Shown: in pieces, positions 55,325-64,000 of the stretch
Position numbering within the stretch: the first letter of the stretch is position 1
Layout of the letters: the number at the start of each line of letters is the position of its first letter
Source of the DNA: an uncultured Muribaculum sp.
GTDB lineage: Bacteria; Bacteroidota; Bacteroidia; Bacteroidales; Muribaculaceae
DNA: 64,000 bases
Reading direction: 5' to 3'
Assembly: GCA_910578785.1 (NCBI GenBank)
Contig: CAJTSJ010000006.1
Span: forward strand, 30,478-94,477
The notes under the pieces: generated by a model
What the model saw: only the letters and a program-made list of their open reading frames with translations
The model's database searches: none
What the model was told of the DNA's origin: nothing
Position numbers and translations under genes: made by a program

Positions 55325-55356
55325 TTTCGATTTTCCGTCATATTTAATTAAATTTG
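55325..55356 (+). promoter_or_regulatory. Promoter of the DUF3078 gene
   Basis: TTTC (55325-55328), 20-nt spacer and exact TAAATTTG (55349-55356). Start near 55362, about 33 nt ahead of the ATG. Confidence 0.6.
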
Positions 55357-55394
55357 TAGTGGATTATTCATCAGGTTAAGTGTAAATATAGATT

Positions 55395-56882
55395 ATGAGA
55401 GTGAAGGTTTTCAGCTTTTTTCGACCCATAACAACTATTTTTCTTTCAGTCCTAATGTCATTCCTGCCTTTTGTAGCTATGGCATCGGAACAGGAGCCGT
55501 TAAGAGTCTACCTCGGCGATCCGGAGACCACGGACACTGAATCGGAACAGGAGTCCAACAAGGAACTGGACAACTCCGAGGAGCCCATCGACGACTATGA
55601 TCCCGAAGACGAAGAGGACATCTATTACATCGACCCCGATGAAGACGAAGATGAGTTCAATCCGTTTTCCGACCTGATTGCCGACACCCTCGACGTGGGT
55701 ACCACATACGCGTTTCTGCCTCCAAGCTCCTTACCCGTAGTGGCGTTCCTGCCTGCCACCTACGACGAATTGCCGCACATCGACTCGATAGCCATCGACA
55801 ATATGGAACCGTATCTCGAAGGTGAGATTAAAGCCCTCGACTGGCTCCGTGTGCTCGACAACGGGGCGAGGTCGTATAAAGAATTGAAGACGCGCTACAT
55901 GCTTGACAACATACCGGCCGTCAAGTACAACATAAATTCTATGCCCAAACCACCGAAGAAATACACAGCTTCAGTGGACCCTTCGAAAGCCGTAATAACA
56001 GTCACAGAGATAGTTTCGGACAAACAGAATGTCACAGCCGGAGCACCGTTGCCCGCAATCGAACGCAAGCATTGGCTCCATACCGTAAATGCGTCCCTGC
56101 AATTCTCCCAGGCATACATAAGCCCCAACTGGTACCAGGGTGGCATAAACAATGTCAACGGCATCGGCAATCTCAGATGGAACGTCAAGCTCAATCCAAA
56201 ATTCCACCCCGACGTGATGTTCGAAGCTACCACGCAATACAAGCTGGCGATGGCCAGTGCGCCCAACGACACAGTGCATTCATACCTCATCAGCGAAGAC
56301 CAGTTCCAGTTTAACGCGACCGCCGGTGTGCACGCGTTCAAACATTGGTACTATTCATTGACCACCATGTTCAAGACCCAGCTTTTCAACAACTACAAAG
56401 GCAATTCGCGAGACATGAAGGCCGCATTCCTGTCGCCCGGAGAGCTGAACGTCGGTGTCGGTATGACGTACAACTATACAAGCCCTAAGAAGAAATTCGT
56501 TCTCGACGCCTCGATAGCCCCGATATCGTACAACATGAAGATGTCGACAAACCGAAAAATAAGCGTGACTTCATTCGGAATAAAAGAAGGCCACCGCACA
56601 GTAAGCGAAGTCGGTAGCAATGCCGAAGTACGCATGAAGTGGGAGATTATGTGGAACATCACCTACACATCCCGGTTCTTCGTCTTCACCGACTATGACT
56701 ATCTGCAGGCCGACTGGGAAAATACGTTCAACTTCTCGTTCAACCGCTATCTGTCCACACAGCTCTACATCCATCCCCGCTTCGACTCGAGCCGAAGCAA
56801 GGTCGAAGGCACCAAATGGCACAAATGGCAGTTAAAAGAGATTTTAAGCTTCGGTCTTCAATATCAGTTTAAAACAATCTAA
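55395..56882 (+). CDS. DUF3078-family outer-membrane protein
   Basis: 495 residues: signal peptide (about 1-30), a strongly acidic low-complexity region (about 35-95, runs of D/E), a linker, then the DUF3078 barrel domain (about 215-495; ASLQFSQAYISPNWYQGG, aromatic alternating strands, final LQYQFKTI). The acidic N-terminal part is unusual and may bind cations or envelope polymer. It stands at the end of the polysaccharide locus but has its own promoter; function unknown. Confidence 0.8.
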   Translation: MRVKVFSFFRPITTIFLSVLMSFLPFVAMASEQEPLRVYLGDPETTDTESEQESNKELDNSEEPIDDYDPEDEEDIYYIDPDEDEDEFNPFSDLIADTLDVGTTYAFLPPSSLPVVAFLPATYDELPHIDSIAIDNMEPYLEGEIKALDWLRVLDNGARSYKELKTRYMLDNIPAVKYNINSMPKPPKKYTASVDPSKAVITVTEIVSDKQNVTAGAPLPAIERKHWLHTVNASLQFSQAYISPNWYQGGINNVNGIGNLRWNVKLNPKFHPDVMFEATTQYKLAMASAPNDTVHSYLISEDQFQFNATAGVHAFKHWYYSLTTMFKTQLFNNYKGNSRDMKAAFLSPGELNVGVGMTYNYTSPKKKFVLDASIAPISYNMKMSTNRKISVTSFGIKEGHRTVSEVGSNAEVRMKWEIMWNITYTSRFFVFTDYDYLQADWENTFNFSFNRYLSTQLYIHPRFDSSRSKVEGTKWHKWQLKEILSFGLQYQFKTI

Positions 56883-56919
56883 CCACCAATAATCCACCAA
56901 CTCCTCAATCTCTCCCGAC

Positions 56920-57534
56920 ATGCTCTCTCTCCGATTTATAACCGTACTACTGTGCTGTATGGCGGTCATGCCCGCCACGCAGGCCAAGAACCTCGTTGAC
57001 CGGTTGCCGGCGATGTCGCCGCGTCTTGAAGGCTACATGGACCAGAACGAAGTCCGACAGCGCCTGTCGGAACTGCCTCTCCACATTATTGAAGGCATCT
57101 GGCAGTTTCCGTCAAACGGAGCCGTTATTTCCATCGAACGCTATACTCCCGACGGCATTCTCGCTGACGGAGCTGTTCGTTACCGTATGATCATACTGAA
57201 ATCCCCCGTCAGATCCATCCATCCCGGAACAATCATGGGCTACGTTGCAGCCACCTCGAAGCAGGGAGTCTACGCCGCGCATGTATACACGTCGACCGAC
57301 GGCGGAAGCCACCTCATAAGGCCCAAAGATTTCACATTCACGCTGACCGATGACGGACACCTGTCATTCCGAGTGCATTCCGCTTCGTTCTACACCAACG
57401 TCTGGCGCATGATTCCATATCTGTCACGCATCAGCTTCCGAGTCAGAAGCGCCGACAAGCCGAAAGACCTTGACGGATGCACCAGGCTATATCCCGAGCC
57501 TCTGTCGGGTCCAATCGAGCCTCGCTACCTATAA
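56920..57534 (+). CDS. Secreted protein of unknown function
   Basis: 204 residues with a signal peptide (about 1-22, ATQAK). The remainder is beta-rich, with IEGIWQFPSNGAVISIERY near 60-80 (reminiscent of small lipocalin- or THAP4-like starts, not enough to call) and a basic C-terminal part (RISFRVRSADKPKDL). I do not recognise the family. 37 nt after the DUF3078 gene and 37 nt before another secreted protein; likely one operon. Confidence 0.6.
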   Translation: MLSLRFITVLLCCMAVMPATQAKNLVDRLPAMSPRLEGYMDQNEVRQRLSELPLHIIEGIWQFPSNGAVISIERYTPDGILADGAVRYRMIILKSPVRSIHPGTIMGYVAATSKQGVYAAHVYTSTDGGSHLIRPKDFTFTLTDDGHLSFRVHSASFYTNVWRMIPYLSRISFRVRSADKPKDLDGCTRLYPEPLSGPIEPRYL

Positions 57535-57571
57535 AAACACCCTCCCCTCCTTCTATAATCTTCCTCAAACC

Positions 57572-58144
57572 ATGACTCTTAAAAACACAATTATTACAAT
57601 ATCCCTTGTCGCCGGGCTATGTTTTAATATCGCCACAGCCGACACCCGCACCACACGTGGAGGCAAACTCACTCTGCGCTCCGATAAAAAGCAGAATCTG
57701 CCCGATGGCATCCATAACTACGATTCCATGACGATTGACAGCCTTAGCATAAGCGGCTACGACAAGCCGTTGCGCTCATTGCGCGAAACATTCTTCGTCC
57801 ACAACAATTACTCACAGATTCTTTCCTCCATATCAGTGTCGTTCACCTACCGCTCCGACGACGGACTGATGCTGCATTCCCGCACCATAAACATAAAGTG
57901 TCATATACCGCCAAGCGAGACACGTCAGCTTTTTATGACATCGTGGGACCGGCAATATGCCTACTATTTTGTCGACACGCGCATCAAGCCCCGCTCAAAA
58001 GGCGCAATACCATACATTGTCGAAATCGAACCATTTTACGCGACATTCCTGTCCGAGGAATACATCAACCCCACTCTTCAATACCCCTATAACGAGACGC
58101 GCCATGATCTCGAAGACCACGGCGCGCCGATATTTGAAGAGTAA
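57572..58144 (+). CDS. Secreted protein of unknown function
   Basis: 190 residues from ATG 57572 (an earlier TTG-type frame start lies inside the previous gene). Signal peptide about 1-25 (MTLKNTIITISLVAGLCFN core TIITISLVAGLCF). Beta-rich; a segment of about 70-170 (FFVHNNYSQILSSISVSFTY core HNNYSQILSSISVSF) looks like an immunoglobulin-type fold. Not recognised. Converges with xylE with 11 bases between. Confidence 0.6.
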   Translation: MTLKNTIITISLVAGLCFNIATADTRTTRGGKLTLRSDKKQNLPDGIHNYDSMTIDSLSISGYDKPLRSLRETFFVHNNYSQILSSISVSFTYRSDDGLMLHSRTINIKCHIPPSETRQLFMTSWDRQYAYYFVDTRIKPRSKGAIPYIVEIEPFYATFLSEEYINPTLQYPYNETRHDLEDHGAPIFEE

Positions 58145-58155
58145 ACTACCGGTCA

Positions 58156-59643
58156 CTAATCCTCTGCCTTGTCGCGCTTGCGCCACAAAGCAGACATCTG
58201 CTCCAGCGTCTTACCCTTGGTCTCGGGCACGAGCTTGTAGACGAATATAGCGGCGATGACGCAGATGATTCCGTACAAGGCATAGACAAACATGTGTCCG
58301 AACTTGTCGCCCATCTCGCCAAGATGCATATTGTACATCGGCACAAACGTACTTGACACGATAAAGTTGAATATCCATTGGAACGCTACCGCAATGGCCA
58401 TGGCGGCGCCACGGATGGTGTTCGGGAATATTTCAGCGATAAGCACCCAGCATATCGGGCCCCATGAGAACATAAACGATGCAGAATAAACCATGATGCT
58501 CACCACCGGAACCACCGGCGGAACGTCAACCACATTTGACAACGCCACTCCTATCGCACCGAGAGCCATGCCGAGCGAACCGCTGATGAGCAACGGCTTT
58601 CTACCCCAGCGCTCAACCATAAACACGGCAACAAGTGTAAATGCTATGTTGACAATACCCATGATGACCGTCTGGACCATCGGATTGCCCATGCCCATCG
58701 AGTCGAAGATACGCGGGGCGTAATATAGCACGGCGTTGATGCCTACTGCCTGCTGGAACACAGACAACATGATGCCCACGAATATCACCATGACACCGAA
58801 CGAGAACAGACGCTCGCTCTTCACCTGCACGGTAGCCTTGATTTCGGCAAGAATCATACGGGCCTTGGCCACGCCGTTGATTCGCGACAGCACGGACAGA
58901 GCCTTGTCGTCGCGGCCTGTCAGAGCCAGATAACGCGGCGACTCAGGCACGAAACATACCAATATCGTGAACAGTCCGGCCACGATGCCTTCCGAGCCGA
59001 ACATGTAGCGCCATCCTGTGAAGATGGTCCACTGGTCGGAGTGCGGAAGCACTATATATAGATTTTCAGCAGTCTTCTCGATGATTGGGTTGGTGTGTTC
59101 GCCGAGAATCAGGAAATTGACAAAATAAACCACCAGCTGACCGAATATGATGGCAAACTGGTTCCATGACACAAGTGTACCGCGAATCTCCGACGGAGCT
59201 ACCTCGGCGATATACATCGGGCAGATGGCCGAAGCAAGTCCAACGCCGATACCTCCTATGATGCGGTAAACATTGAACATCAGCATCAGTTCATAGGTAG
59301 GCTTGCCGTATTCAAACAGAAGAAATTCAGGATAATAACTACCTAAAGCCGACACAAAGAAGAATACGCCGGCAACAACCAACGACCTCTTACGGCCAAG
59401 ACGCTGCGCACAGATTCCGGACAAAGCACTTCCGACAATACATCCCAAAAGCGCACTCGACGATGTGATGCCATGAATGACATCCGTGTATACAAAATCT
59501 GTGGCGTTTAAGAAAAATGCCTGCAGACCCTTCTCCGCTCCTGAGATTACGGCCGTGTCATATCCGAACAACAGGCCTCCCATTACGGCAACAAGGACTA
59601 TGGAGAACAAATACACCTTACTGCCTTTTTCTTGGTAATTCAT
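58156..59643 (-). CDS. xylE: MFS sugar:proton symporter, XylE-like
   Basis: 495 residues from ATG 59643 (a TTG two codons earlier is possible). Twelve membrane segments; sugar-porter signatures GYDTAVISGAEKGL, RRLGRKR-type loop (RLGRKRSLV), PESPRYLALTGRDDKA, GGIGVGLASAICPMYIAEVAP (core GLASAICPMYIAEVAP) and PETKGKTLEQM at the C-terminus. Resembles E. coli XylE. It follows GH115 and GDSL genes and lies near xylA, so D-xylose is the likely substrate. 20 nt after the esterase gene. Confidence 0.88.
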   Translation of the reverse strand: MNYQEKGSKVYLFSIVLVAVMGGLLFGYDTAVISGAEKGLQAFFLNATDFVYTDVIHGITSSSALLGCIVGSALSGICAQRLGRKRSLVVAGVFFFVSALGSYYPEFLLFEYGKPTYELMLMFNVYRIIGGIGVGLASAICPMYIAEVAPSEIRGTLVSWNQFAIIFGQLVVYFVNFLILGEHTNPIIEKTAENLYIVLPHSDQWTIFTGWRYMFGSEGIVAGLFTILVCFVPESPRYLALTGRDDKALSVLSRINGVAKARMILAEIKATVQVKSERLFSFGVMVIFVGIMLSVFQQAVGINAVLYYAPRIFDSMGMGNPMVQTVIMGIVNIAFTLVAVFMVERWGRKPLLISGSLGMALGAIGVALSNVVDVPPVVPVVSIMVYSASFMFSWGPICWVLIAEIFPNTIRGAAMAIAVAFQWIFNFIVSSTFVPMYNMHLGEMGDKFGHMFVYALYGIICVIAAIFVYKLVPETKGKTLEQMSALWRKRDKAED

Positions 59644-59663
59644 AATCAATAAAAACTATTTTG

Positions 59664-60857
59664 TTAAGGTTGGGTTTTATTTACAATTTCAGGATACATC
59701 ACCTTGGAAGCCGCCTCTCCCATGGCCTTATAGCCAGCAGGATTCGGATGAAGCCAGTCAAACTGATAGTCGGGATTCATTCTCAAAGGATTGGCAGGAT
59801 CGGCAAGCACGGCATCGAAATCAATCACTCCGTCAAACTTGCCGCATGTGCGTATCCATTCATTGACGGCCTGACGCGCCGCTTCATGGAAATATGACCA
59901 GTAGTTGGTATTTCCGAGCTGCGATATCGTAGCGCCGTAGACCTTCAGACCCTTCGCACGTGCCTTGTCGATAAACGATGTGTAGGCCTCGATAAGGTCT
60001 GCGGTAGTCTTTTCCACATTACGGCTTCCGCCGATGTCGTTGATGCCCTCGTATATCACTATGCCGGTCAGTCCGTTCTGGCCCATGATGTCTCGGTCAA
60101 ACCGCTTGACGGCAGGTTCGCTAAGACCTCCGTGAAGCACACAGTTACCTCCTATGCCGAGATTGAGTACACCGACTTTGCCGTCCAAAGCCTCGGCACA
60201 TACATCGGTCCAGCGGTTCTGAAGATTGTTGGTGGTGCCGCGTCCATCGGTAATCGAATTGCCGATTACGGCTATACATTCATCTCCGTCGGCCATGACT
60301 TCAAGCGCACTGATATTATACCAGTGTTCAAGCTTCTCACCGGCCACAAAGTTCTTCTTCGGTTTAGACATTCCTTCCATGATATAGGAAGTGGTGCGCG
60401 AACCTCGGTGCGAAGTAGCGTGTTCAGGAGTCTGTTCGCCATAGTTGATGGTTATCGACAGCAGCTGCAACGGTTTAAGGTCATATTTGACGGCATCGCT
60501 GTAGACAGCCTCGCGGGGAGCGATGGTGACGCTTTCCTTCCCTTCAAACTTAAGATACTTTACAGTCTTAGGATTAATCTTTTCGCCCTCGCCGGCATCG
60601 GCAATGTACACCGAGCGAATCTCAACAGGTTCGTCGCTGAATTCATTCGTCAATTTAAGGCGAAGTTCTTCACCGCCAAGCGACACGTGTATCACTTGTC
60701 GAAGTGAATTTCCGGTAAGAGTCATGGTCTGAGGCATATCGCCTTTGCCCGTATATTCAGGAGCCGTAGCCCAGGTGCCTGTCCATTTCTCCGCGGCAAA
60801 TGCCGAGACAGCCAACAATAAGCCCGCGAACAGCAAGCCAAATCTTTTAATATTCAT
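59664..60857 (-). CDS. Secreted SGNH/GDSL esterase
   Basis: 397 residues, signal peptide about 1-22. N-terminal beta-sandwich domain (about 25-165) and C-terminal GDSL hydrolase (about 190-395): S201 in GNSITDG, GIGGN (block II), EGINDIGG (block III), and D367-W-L-H370 (block V). Known relatives remove acetyl or other ester groups from plant polysaccharides; with GH115 and XylE this fits xylan deacetylation. 22 nt after GH115. Confidence 0.85.
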   Translation of the reverse strand: MNIKRFGLLFAGLLLAVSAFAAEKWTGTWATAPEYTGKGDMPQTMTLTGNSLRQVIHVSLGGEELRLKLTNEFSDEPVEIRSVYIADAGEGEKINPKTVKYLKFEGKESVTIAPREAVYSDAVKYDLKPLQLLSITINYGEQTPEHATSHRGSRTTSYIMEGMSKPKKNFVAGEKLEHWYNISALEVMADGDECIAVIGNSITDGRGTTNNLQNRWTDVCAEALDGKVGVLNLGIGGNCVLHGGLSEPAVKRFDRDIMGQNGLTGIVIYEGINDIGGSRNVEKTTADLIEAYTSFIDKARAKGLKVYGATISQLGNTNYWSYFHEAARQAVNEWIRTCGKFDGVIDFDAVLADPANPLRMNPDYQFDWLHPNPAGYKAMGEAASKVMYPEIVNKTQP

Positions 60858-60879
60858 ATATCAGAAGTATTTTACCAAT

Positions 60880-63477
60880 CTATCGTTTAACACTCTTGGG
60901 CGACTCTTCGCCATACAGATAAGACGGAGTATAACCACCGTAATCAAGCACAATCTTCTCGAAAACCGCACCCGGATCAAGGGGCGACAACGAAAGAATA
61001 AGCACTGCGTCGTCCTTGTGCTCAGGCACAGTCAGTTCGACAGTCCTGTCCACCACTCTGCGGGCCACGGTCGGATAATATATACTGTAGACATTTTCCG
61101 GATTCTCGTTCAGATTGCCATTGAAGTTAACCACCTTAGGTTGAACTCCATCAAATCCGATAGTGAACCGGTGTCCGTCACGGTTGGCAAAAGCCAATGT
61201 CGACTTCAATGCCACTGTAGCCTTGACTGTCTTGACTCCGGCAGGAAGCTTGACGGCATATTCAAGCTTGGCTCCGGCAACGGAGTCGGTATACGGCATT
61301 ACAGATACACCGCTCAAGGTACGTCCGACATAAGGAAGCACGGTCCAGCGTCCGTCGCTTTCCGGCTCTACGGCACGATAGAAATGCTCGGCTTCAATGA
61401 CAACACAACCATCGTTTGCCCCGGGAGCGAACACATATCCTCCCTTGGTGTCAGATTCTACGCGGTTAACTTTAGGCATAGTGTCGCTGGGGAAATTGTC
61501 GTTCCATGAAGTATAGCCTATATGCTTCTGGGTCATCATACCGTCCCATTTGCCGTTCGACATTGTCTTGTTATAATACTTCATCAGTTCGGCATCCCTC
61601 TTAAAGCAAGACTCGACTTTATCGGCCCACATGTTTGCCTCAGGATCGCCTGCCTTATAAAGCTTGTCGTTCATGGCCTGGGCATAATACATATCGTAAA
61701 GATTGCCCATAAGCTGGAGCGGGAACAGGATTATCTGCTGATAGGCATCGCGCTGTTCGGGCTTCAGCGTGAGATACTGACGCAGGGCTTCAGCCTCAAG
61801 ACGTGCATATTCGTCGCACACTTTGCGCCACTCGCCGTTTTCGAGTGAATATGTCTTGCTGTCAAGCATTTCAGGAGTTATACGGCCATTGTACTTACAC
61901 AGCAGATTAAGAATGCGCGCGGCTTCGGGACCCTGTTCTTCACCGAACTGCCGGGAGCAGAAAGCCACCGTGTGGTCGTTGATGGTCGCGGCATTGTACT
62001 TGTCAGGATTCCACGCCATGTCTAGGAACAGAGTAATCGGATACTCCATCGGCTTCAAATCGCCAACGTTGAGAATCCAAAGCTTGTCCACCCCATAGTC
62101 ATAGGTAAGTTTAAGCTGCTCCCACATATTCTGTATCGGGGTACAATTGATGAGCTTGCTGTTGCGGGGTGCGCCGACATAGTCTACATGGTAATATATT
62201 CCCCATCCTCCCGGATGCTTGCGCTCCTCGGCATTAGGCAGACGGCGGACGTTGCCCCAGTTGTCGTCACACAGCAGATATATCACATCGTCCGGAGCAC
62301 GCAATCCACGGTCATACAGGTCCTGAACCTCCTTGTAGATAGCCCATACCTGCTGACGCTTGCCGGCATCCTTTCCGGTGACATCCTTTATGATTTTACG
62401 CTGATTCTTGAATATCTTTTGAAGCAGACGTATATTACGTTCATATTGAGGCACGTATTCATGGTCTTTGCCTTCGTTTCCACCCATAGGAGCGTCACCG
62501 TCGCCACGCATTCCGATTGTAATGACATCCTCGGTATCCTTCGAACGTTCAATTCCCTCTCTGAAGAATTTGTCTATGACAGCTTGGTTAGTGGCATAAT
62601 CCCATACTCCGTACTCTTTTCTGTGACGTGCCCACTCCTGGTGGTTGCGGGCCATCGGTTCATGGTGGGAGGTACCCATAATCACGCCCATGCTGTCAGC
62701 TGTCGGGCCGTTTTCGGGGTCGTCGGCATAAAATGCCCATCCCCACATGGCAGGCCACATGTAGTTGCCTCGAAGACGAAGTATCAGTTCAAATACCCGT
62801 TCATAGAAGCGGTGGTCGCCGTATTCAGTTCCGTATGTGTTCTTTACCCATCCCGTAAGGCATGGAGCCTCATCGTTAAGGAATATTCCTCGGTAAGCCA
62901 CGGCCGGCTCTCCGGCAGTGTACGTACCGCGCTTGATGGACAGGTCGGTCCGCTTCTCTACAGGAACGTCGGCCCAGTCATACCAAGGCGACACGCCTAT
63001 CTGTTCCGACAATTCATAAATACCGTATACGGCACCTCGTCTGTCGCTTCCCGCTATAACAAGCGCTTCGTTTACTCCCGGATATGGATTGGCAAGCGTG
63101 GTCATTATATACTTCTCCCGCTTACCCTTCAATTCCGAAGCATCAATCAGTCCCTTCTTAATCAATCCGTCAATTATAGGAGATCCGAGGCTTCCGGCTA
63201 TCACAACCGTCTTTCCTTCAGGAGCATCCAATATACGTGCGTCAGTTCCGGTCACCAGGCCGAAGTCTCCGGCAAGGTTGTCGGCAGCAATCTTGACCGC
63301 ACTGTTGTCTTCGGGACTAACGCAGATGTTCAACGGAACACCGTTCTCGACCAGTGTGAATCTGTCGGACGATAGTTCCGGGAACGTTATTCCCGGATGA
63401 TCGATAGCATGTAAGGCCGAGGGCATCAAAGCCGCACAGGCCGCTACCGCCATGTTTATCAAGGTTGTTTTATTCAT
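60880..63477 (-). CDS. GH115 xylan alpha-1,2-glucuronidase
   Basis: 865 residues, signal peptide about 1-24. GH115 enzymes remove (4-O-methyl)glucuronic acid from xylan. Seen: RGIFLNDEAPCLTGWV (about 195-210), MWPAMWGWAFYADDPENG, GTSHHEPMARNHQEW, GMRGDGDAPMGGN and LNVGDLKPMEYPITLFLDMAW (core VGDLKPMEYPITLF), all typical. C-terminal domain about 690-865 is beta-rich. First gene of the trio GH115-GDSL-xylE, after the xylA terminator. Confidence 0.9.
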   Translation of the reverse strand: MNKTTLINMAVAACAALMPSALHAIDHPGITFPELSSDRFTLVENGVPLNICVSPEDNSAVKIAADNLAGDFGLVTGTDARILDAPEGKTVVIAGSLGSPIIDGLIKKGLIDASELKGKREKYIMTTLANPYPGVNEALVIAGSDRRGAVYGIYELSEQIGVSPWYDWADVPVEKRTDLSIKRGTYTAGEPAVAYRGIFLNDEAPCLTGWVKNTYGTEYGDHRFYERVFELILRLRGNYMWPAMWGWAFYADDPENGPTADSMGVIMGTSHHEPMARNHQEWARHRKEYGVWDYATNQAVIDKFFREGIERSKDTEDVITIGMRGDGDAPMGGNEGKDHEYVPQYERNIRLLQKIFKNQRKIIKDVTGKDAGKRQQVWAIYKEVQDLYDRGLRAPDDVIYLLCDDNWGNVRRLPNAEERKHPGGWGIYYHVDYVGAPRNSKLINCTPIQNMWEQLKLTYDYGVDKLWILNVGDLKPMEYPITLFLDMAWNPDKYNAATINDHTVAFCSRQFGEEQGPEAARILNLLCKYNGRITPEMLDSKTYSLENGEWRKVCDEYARLEAEALRQYLTLKPEQRDAYQQIILFPLQLMGNLYDMYYAQAMNDKLYKAGDPEANMWADKVESCFKRDAELMKYYNKTMSNGKWDGMMTQKHIGYTSWNDNFPSDTMPKVNRVESDTKGGYVFAPGANDGCVVIEAEHFYRAVEPESDGRWTVLPYVGRTLSGVSVMPYTDSVAGAKLEYAVKLPAGVKTVKATVALKSTLAFANRDGHRFTIGFDGVQPKVVNFNGNLNENPENVYSIYYPTVARRVVDRTVELTVPEHKDDAVLILSLSPLDPGAVFEKIVLDYGGYTPSYLYGEESPKSVKR

Positions 63478-63542
63478 TATAATGATTGGTTAATACACTA
63501 ATTAAAAGTGAAATCTTAGATATGTGTATTCTGTAAAAGAAA

Positions 63543-63583
63543 AGAGTCCGCCCGGCCACTTCACGCGATGCCGGTCGGACTCT
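63543..63583 (-). terminator. Terminator after xylA (minus strand)
   Basis: Stem AGAGTCCG (63543-63550) / CGGACTCT (63576-63583) plus inner CCGGC (63552-63556) / GCCGG (63570-63574), 13-nt loop. On the minus strand it is followed by a T-rich run (TTTTCTTTTAC). Confidence 0.8.
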
Positions 63584-63643
63584 CTCTATCTAAGCCTGAT
63601 TCAGACCGAGTCTGAAATTATTGCTGATTAAAAGAAGTGTCTG

Positions 63644-64000
63644 TTAGGCATACATGGCCACGATAGCTTCGTAAAGCTCCTGCTTTCCGGAAGTCTGCTT
63701 GGGTTCGGGCTGGGTCTTGGCGTATTCAACTACCTGCTCAAGGCTCAACTTGCCCTCTTCAAACTTCTTGCCCTCACCTGCATCGAACGAAGCATAGCGG
63801 TCAGCGAGCATCTTCTTGTAGGGAGACTCTTCAAGAAGAGCGGCAGCACTTTCAAGAGCTCGTGCCATAGCGTCCATGCCGGCGATGTGTGCGATGAAGA
63901 TATCTTCAAGGTCGGTAGAGTTGCGACGGGTCTTGGCGTCGAAGTTTGTACCGCCGTTGCCGAGGCCGCCGTTGCGGATAATCTGCATCATGGCCTGGAT
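63644..64000 (-). CDS. xylA: Xylose isomerase, C-terminal part (5' end outside window)
   Basis: 119 residues visible, in an open frame through the end of the window. IRNGGLGNGGTNFDAKTRRNS (core GGTNFDAKTRRNS), DLEDIFIAHIAGMDAMARAL and the ending are those of D-xylose isomerase (about 435 residues in all). Converts D-xylose to D-xylulose. Upstream of GH115/GDSL/xylE but ends at a terminator, so it is probably in a separate unit with genes beyond the window (xylB expected, not seen). Confidence 0.92.
   Translation of the reverse strand: MQAMMQIIRNGGLGNGGTNFDAKTRRNSTDLEDIFIAHIAGMDAMARALESAAALLEESPYKKMLADRYASFDAGEGKKFEEGKLSLEQVVEYAKTQPEPKQTSGKQELYEAIVAMYA

Noticed and set aside
60745..61509. 254-codon plus-strand frame across GDSL/GH115 junction
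   Set aside because: Antisense to two supported genes.
62188..63375. 395-codon plus-strand frame within GH115
   Set aside because: Long, but entirely antisense to GH115 motifs; composition of product (Ser/Val/His-rich) is not protein-like and no start context is seen.
1..64000. CRISPR arrays, tRNA/rRNA genes, insertion sequences, phage genes
   Set aside because: Looked for and not seen; no regularly spaced repeats, clover-leaf candidates or transposase motifs.

Overview
The window looks like chromosomal DNA of a gut Bacteroidales bacterium, most likely a Muribaculaceae-type organism. The grounds are Bacteroidetes promoters of the TAnnTTTG type, a hybrid two-component sensor (HTCS), the Bacteroides-style araM-P-R-D-A-B cluster with a Nudix-family AraR, porX/porW homologues, and many SusE-free polysaccharide enzymes. 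No rRNA, tRNA, CRISPR array, insertion sequence or phage gene was seen. The family-level assignment is inference.

Layout. 1-256: tail of a GIN-domain (DUF2807) gene, then a strong terminator. 502-5118: histidine operon hisG-D-C-B, preceded by a promoter, a 29-codon leader peptide with six His codons, and a terminator hairpin; this reads as a classical attenuator. 5125-7386 (minus): UpfP-like metallopeptidase, NAD kinase and a CBS-domain protein, diverging from pdxJ-exbB-exbD-tonB, an SDR and a papain-like hydrolase (7526-11860). 11857-21558 (minus): a tightly packed run, DMT transporter, aroA, two small membrane proteins, ABC-3 permease, porW-like lipoprotein, porX, tsaE, birA. 21772-25051: ECF sigma factor, membrane-anchored putative anti-sigma, small secreted protein and two paralogous outer-membrane barrels.

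25125-28821: AraC regulator divergent from two DUF1593 nucleoside-hydrolase-like secreted enzymes. 29395-35431: HTCS followed by a secreted GH43-GH16 fusion whose parts resemble exo- and endo-beta-1,3-galactanases of arabinogalactan degradation. 35733-43514: arabinose cluster (secreted aldose epimerase, sodium symporter, AraR, AraD, AraA, AraB) with a promoter carrying two copies of a 19-bp inverted repeat that I predict are AraR operators. The two regions together suggest a route from plant arabinogalactan to arabinose catabolism.

43698-55223: a glycosyltransferase and an exopolysaccharide/capsule locus (Wza-like, Wzz-like, Wzx, nitroreductase-like, pyruvyltransferase, Wzy, WbsX, two further glycosyltransferases), visibly more AT-rich from about 47.4 kb. 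55395-58144: DUF3078 outer-membrane protein and two unrecognised secreted proteins. 58156-64000 (minus): glucuronoxylan set, xylose isomerase (cut by the window end), GH115 alpha-glucuronidase, GDSL esterase and XylE-type xylose transporter.
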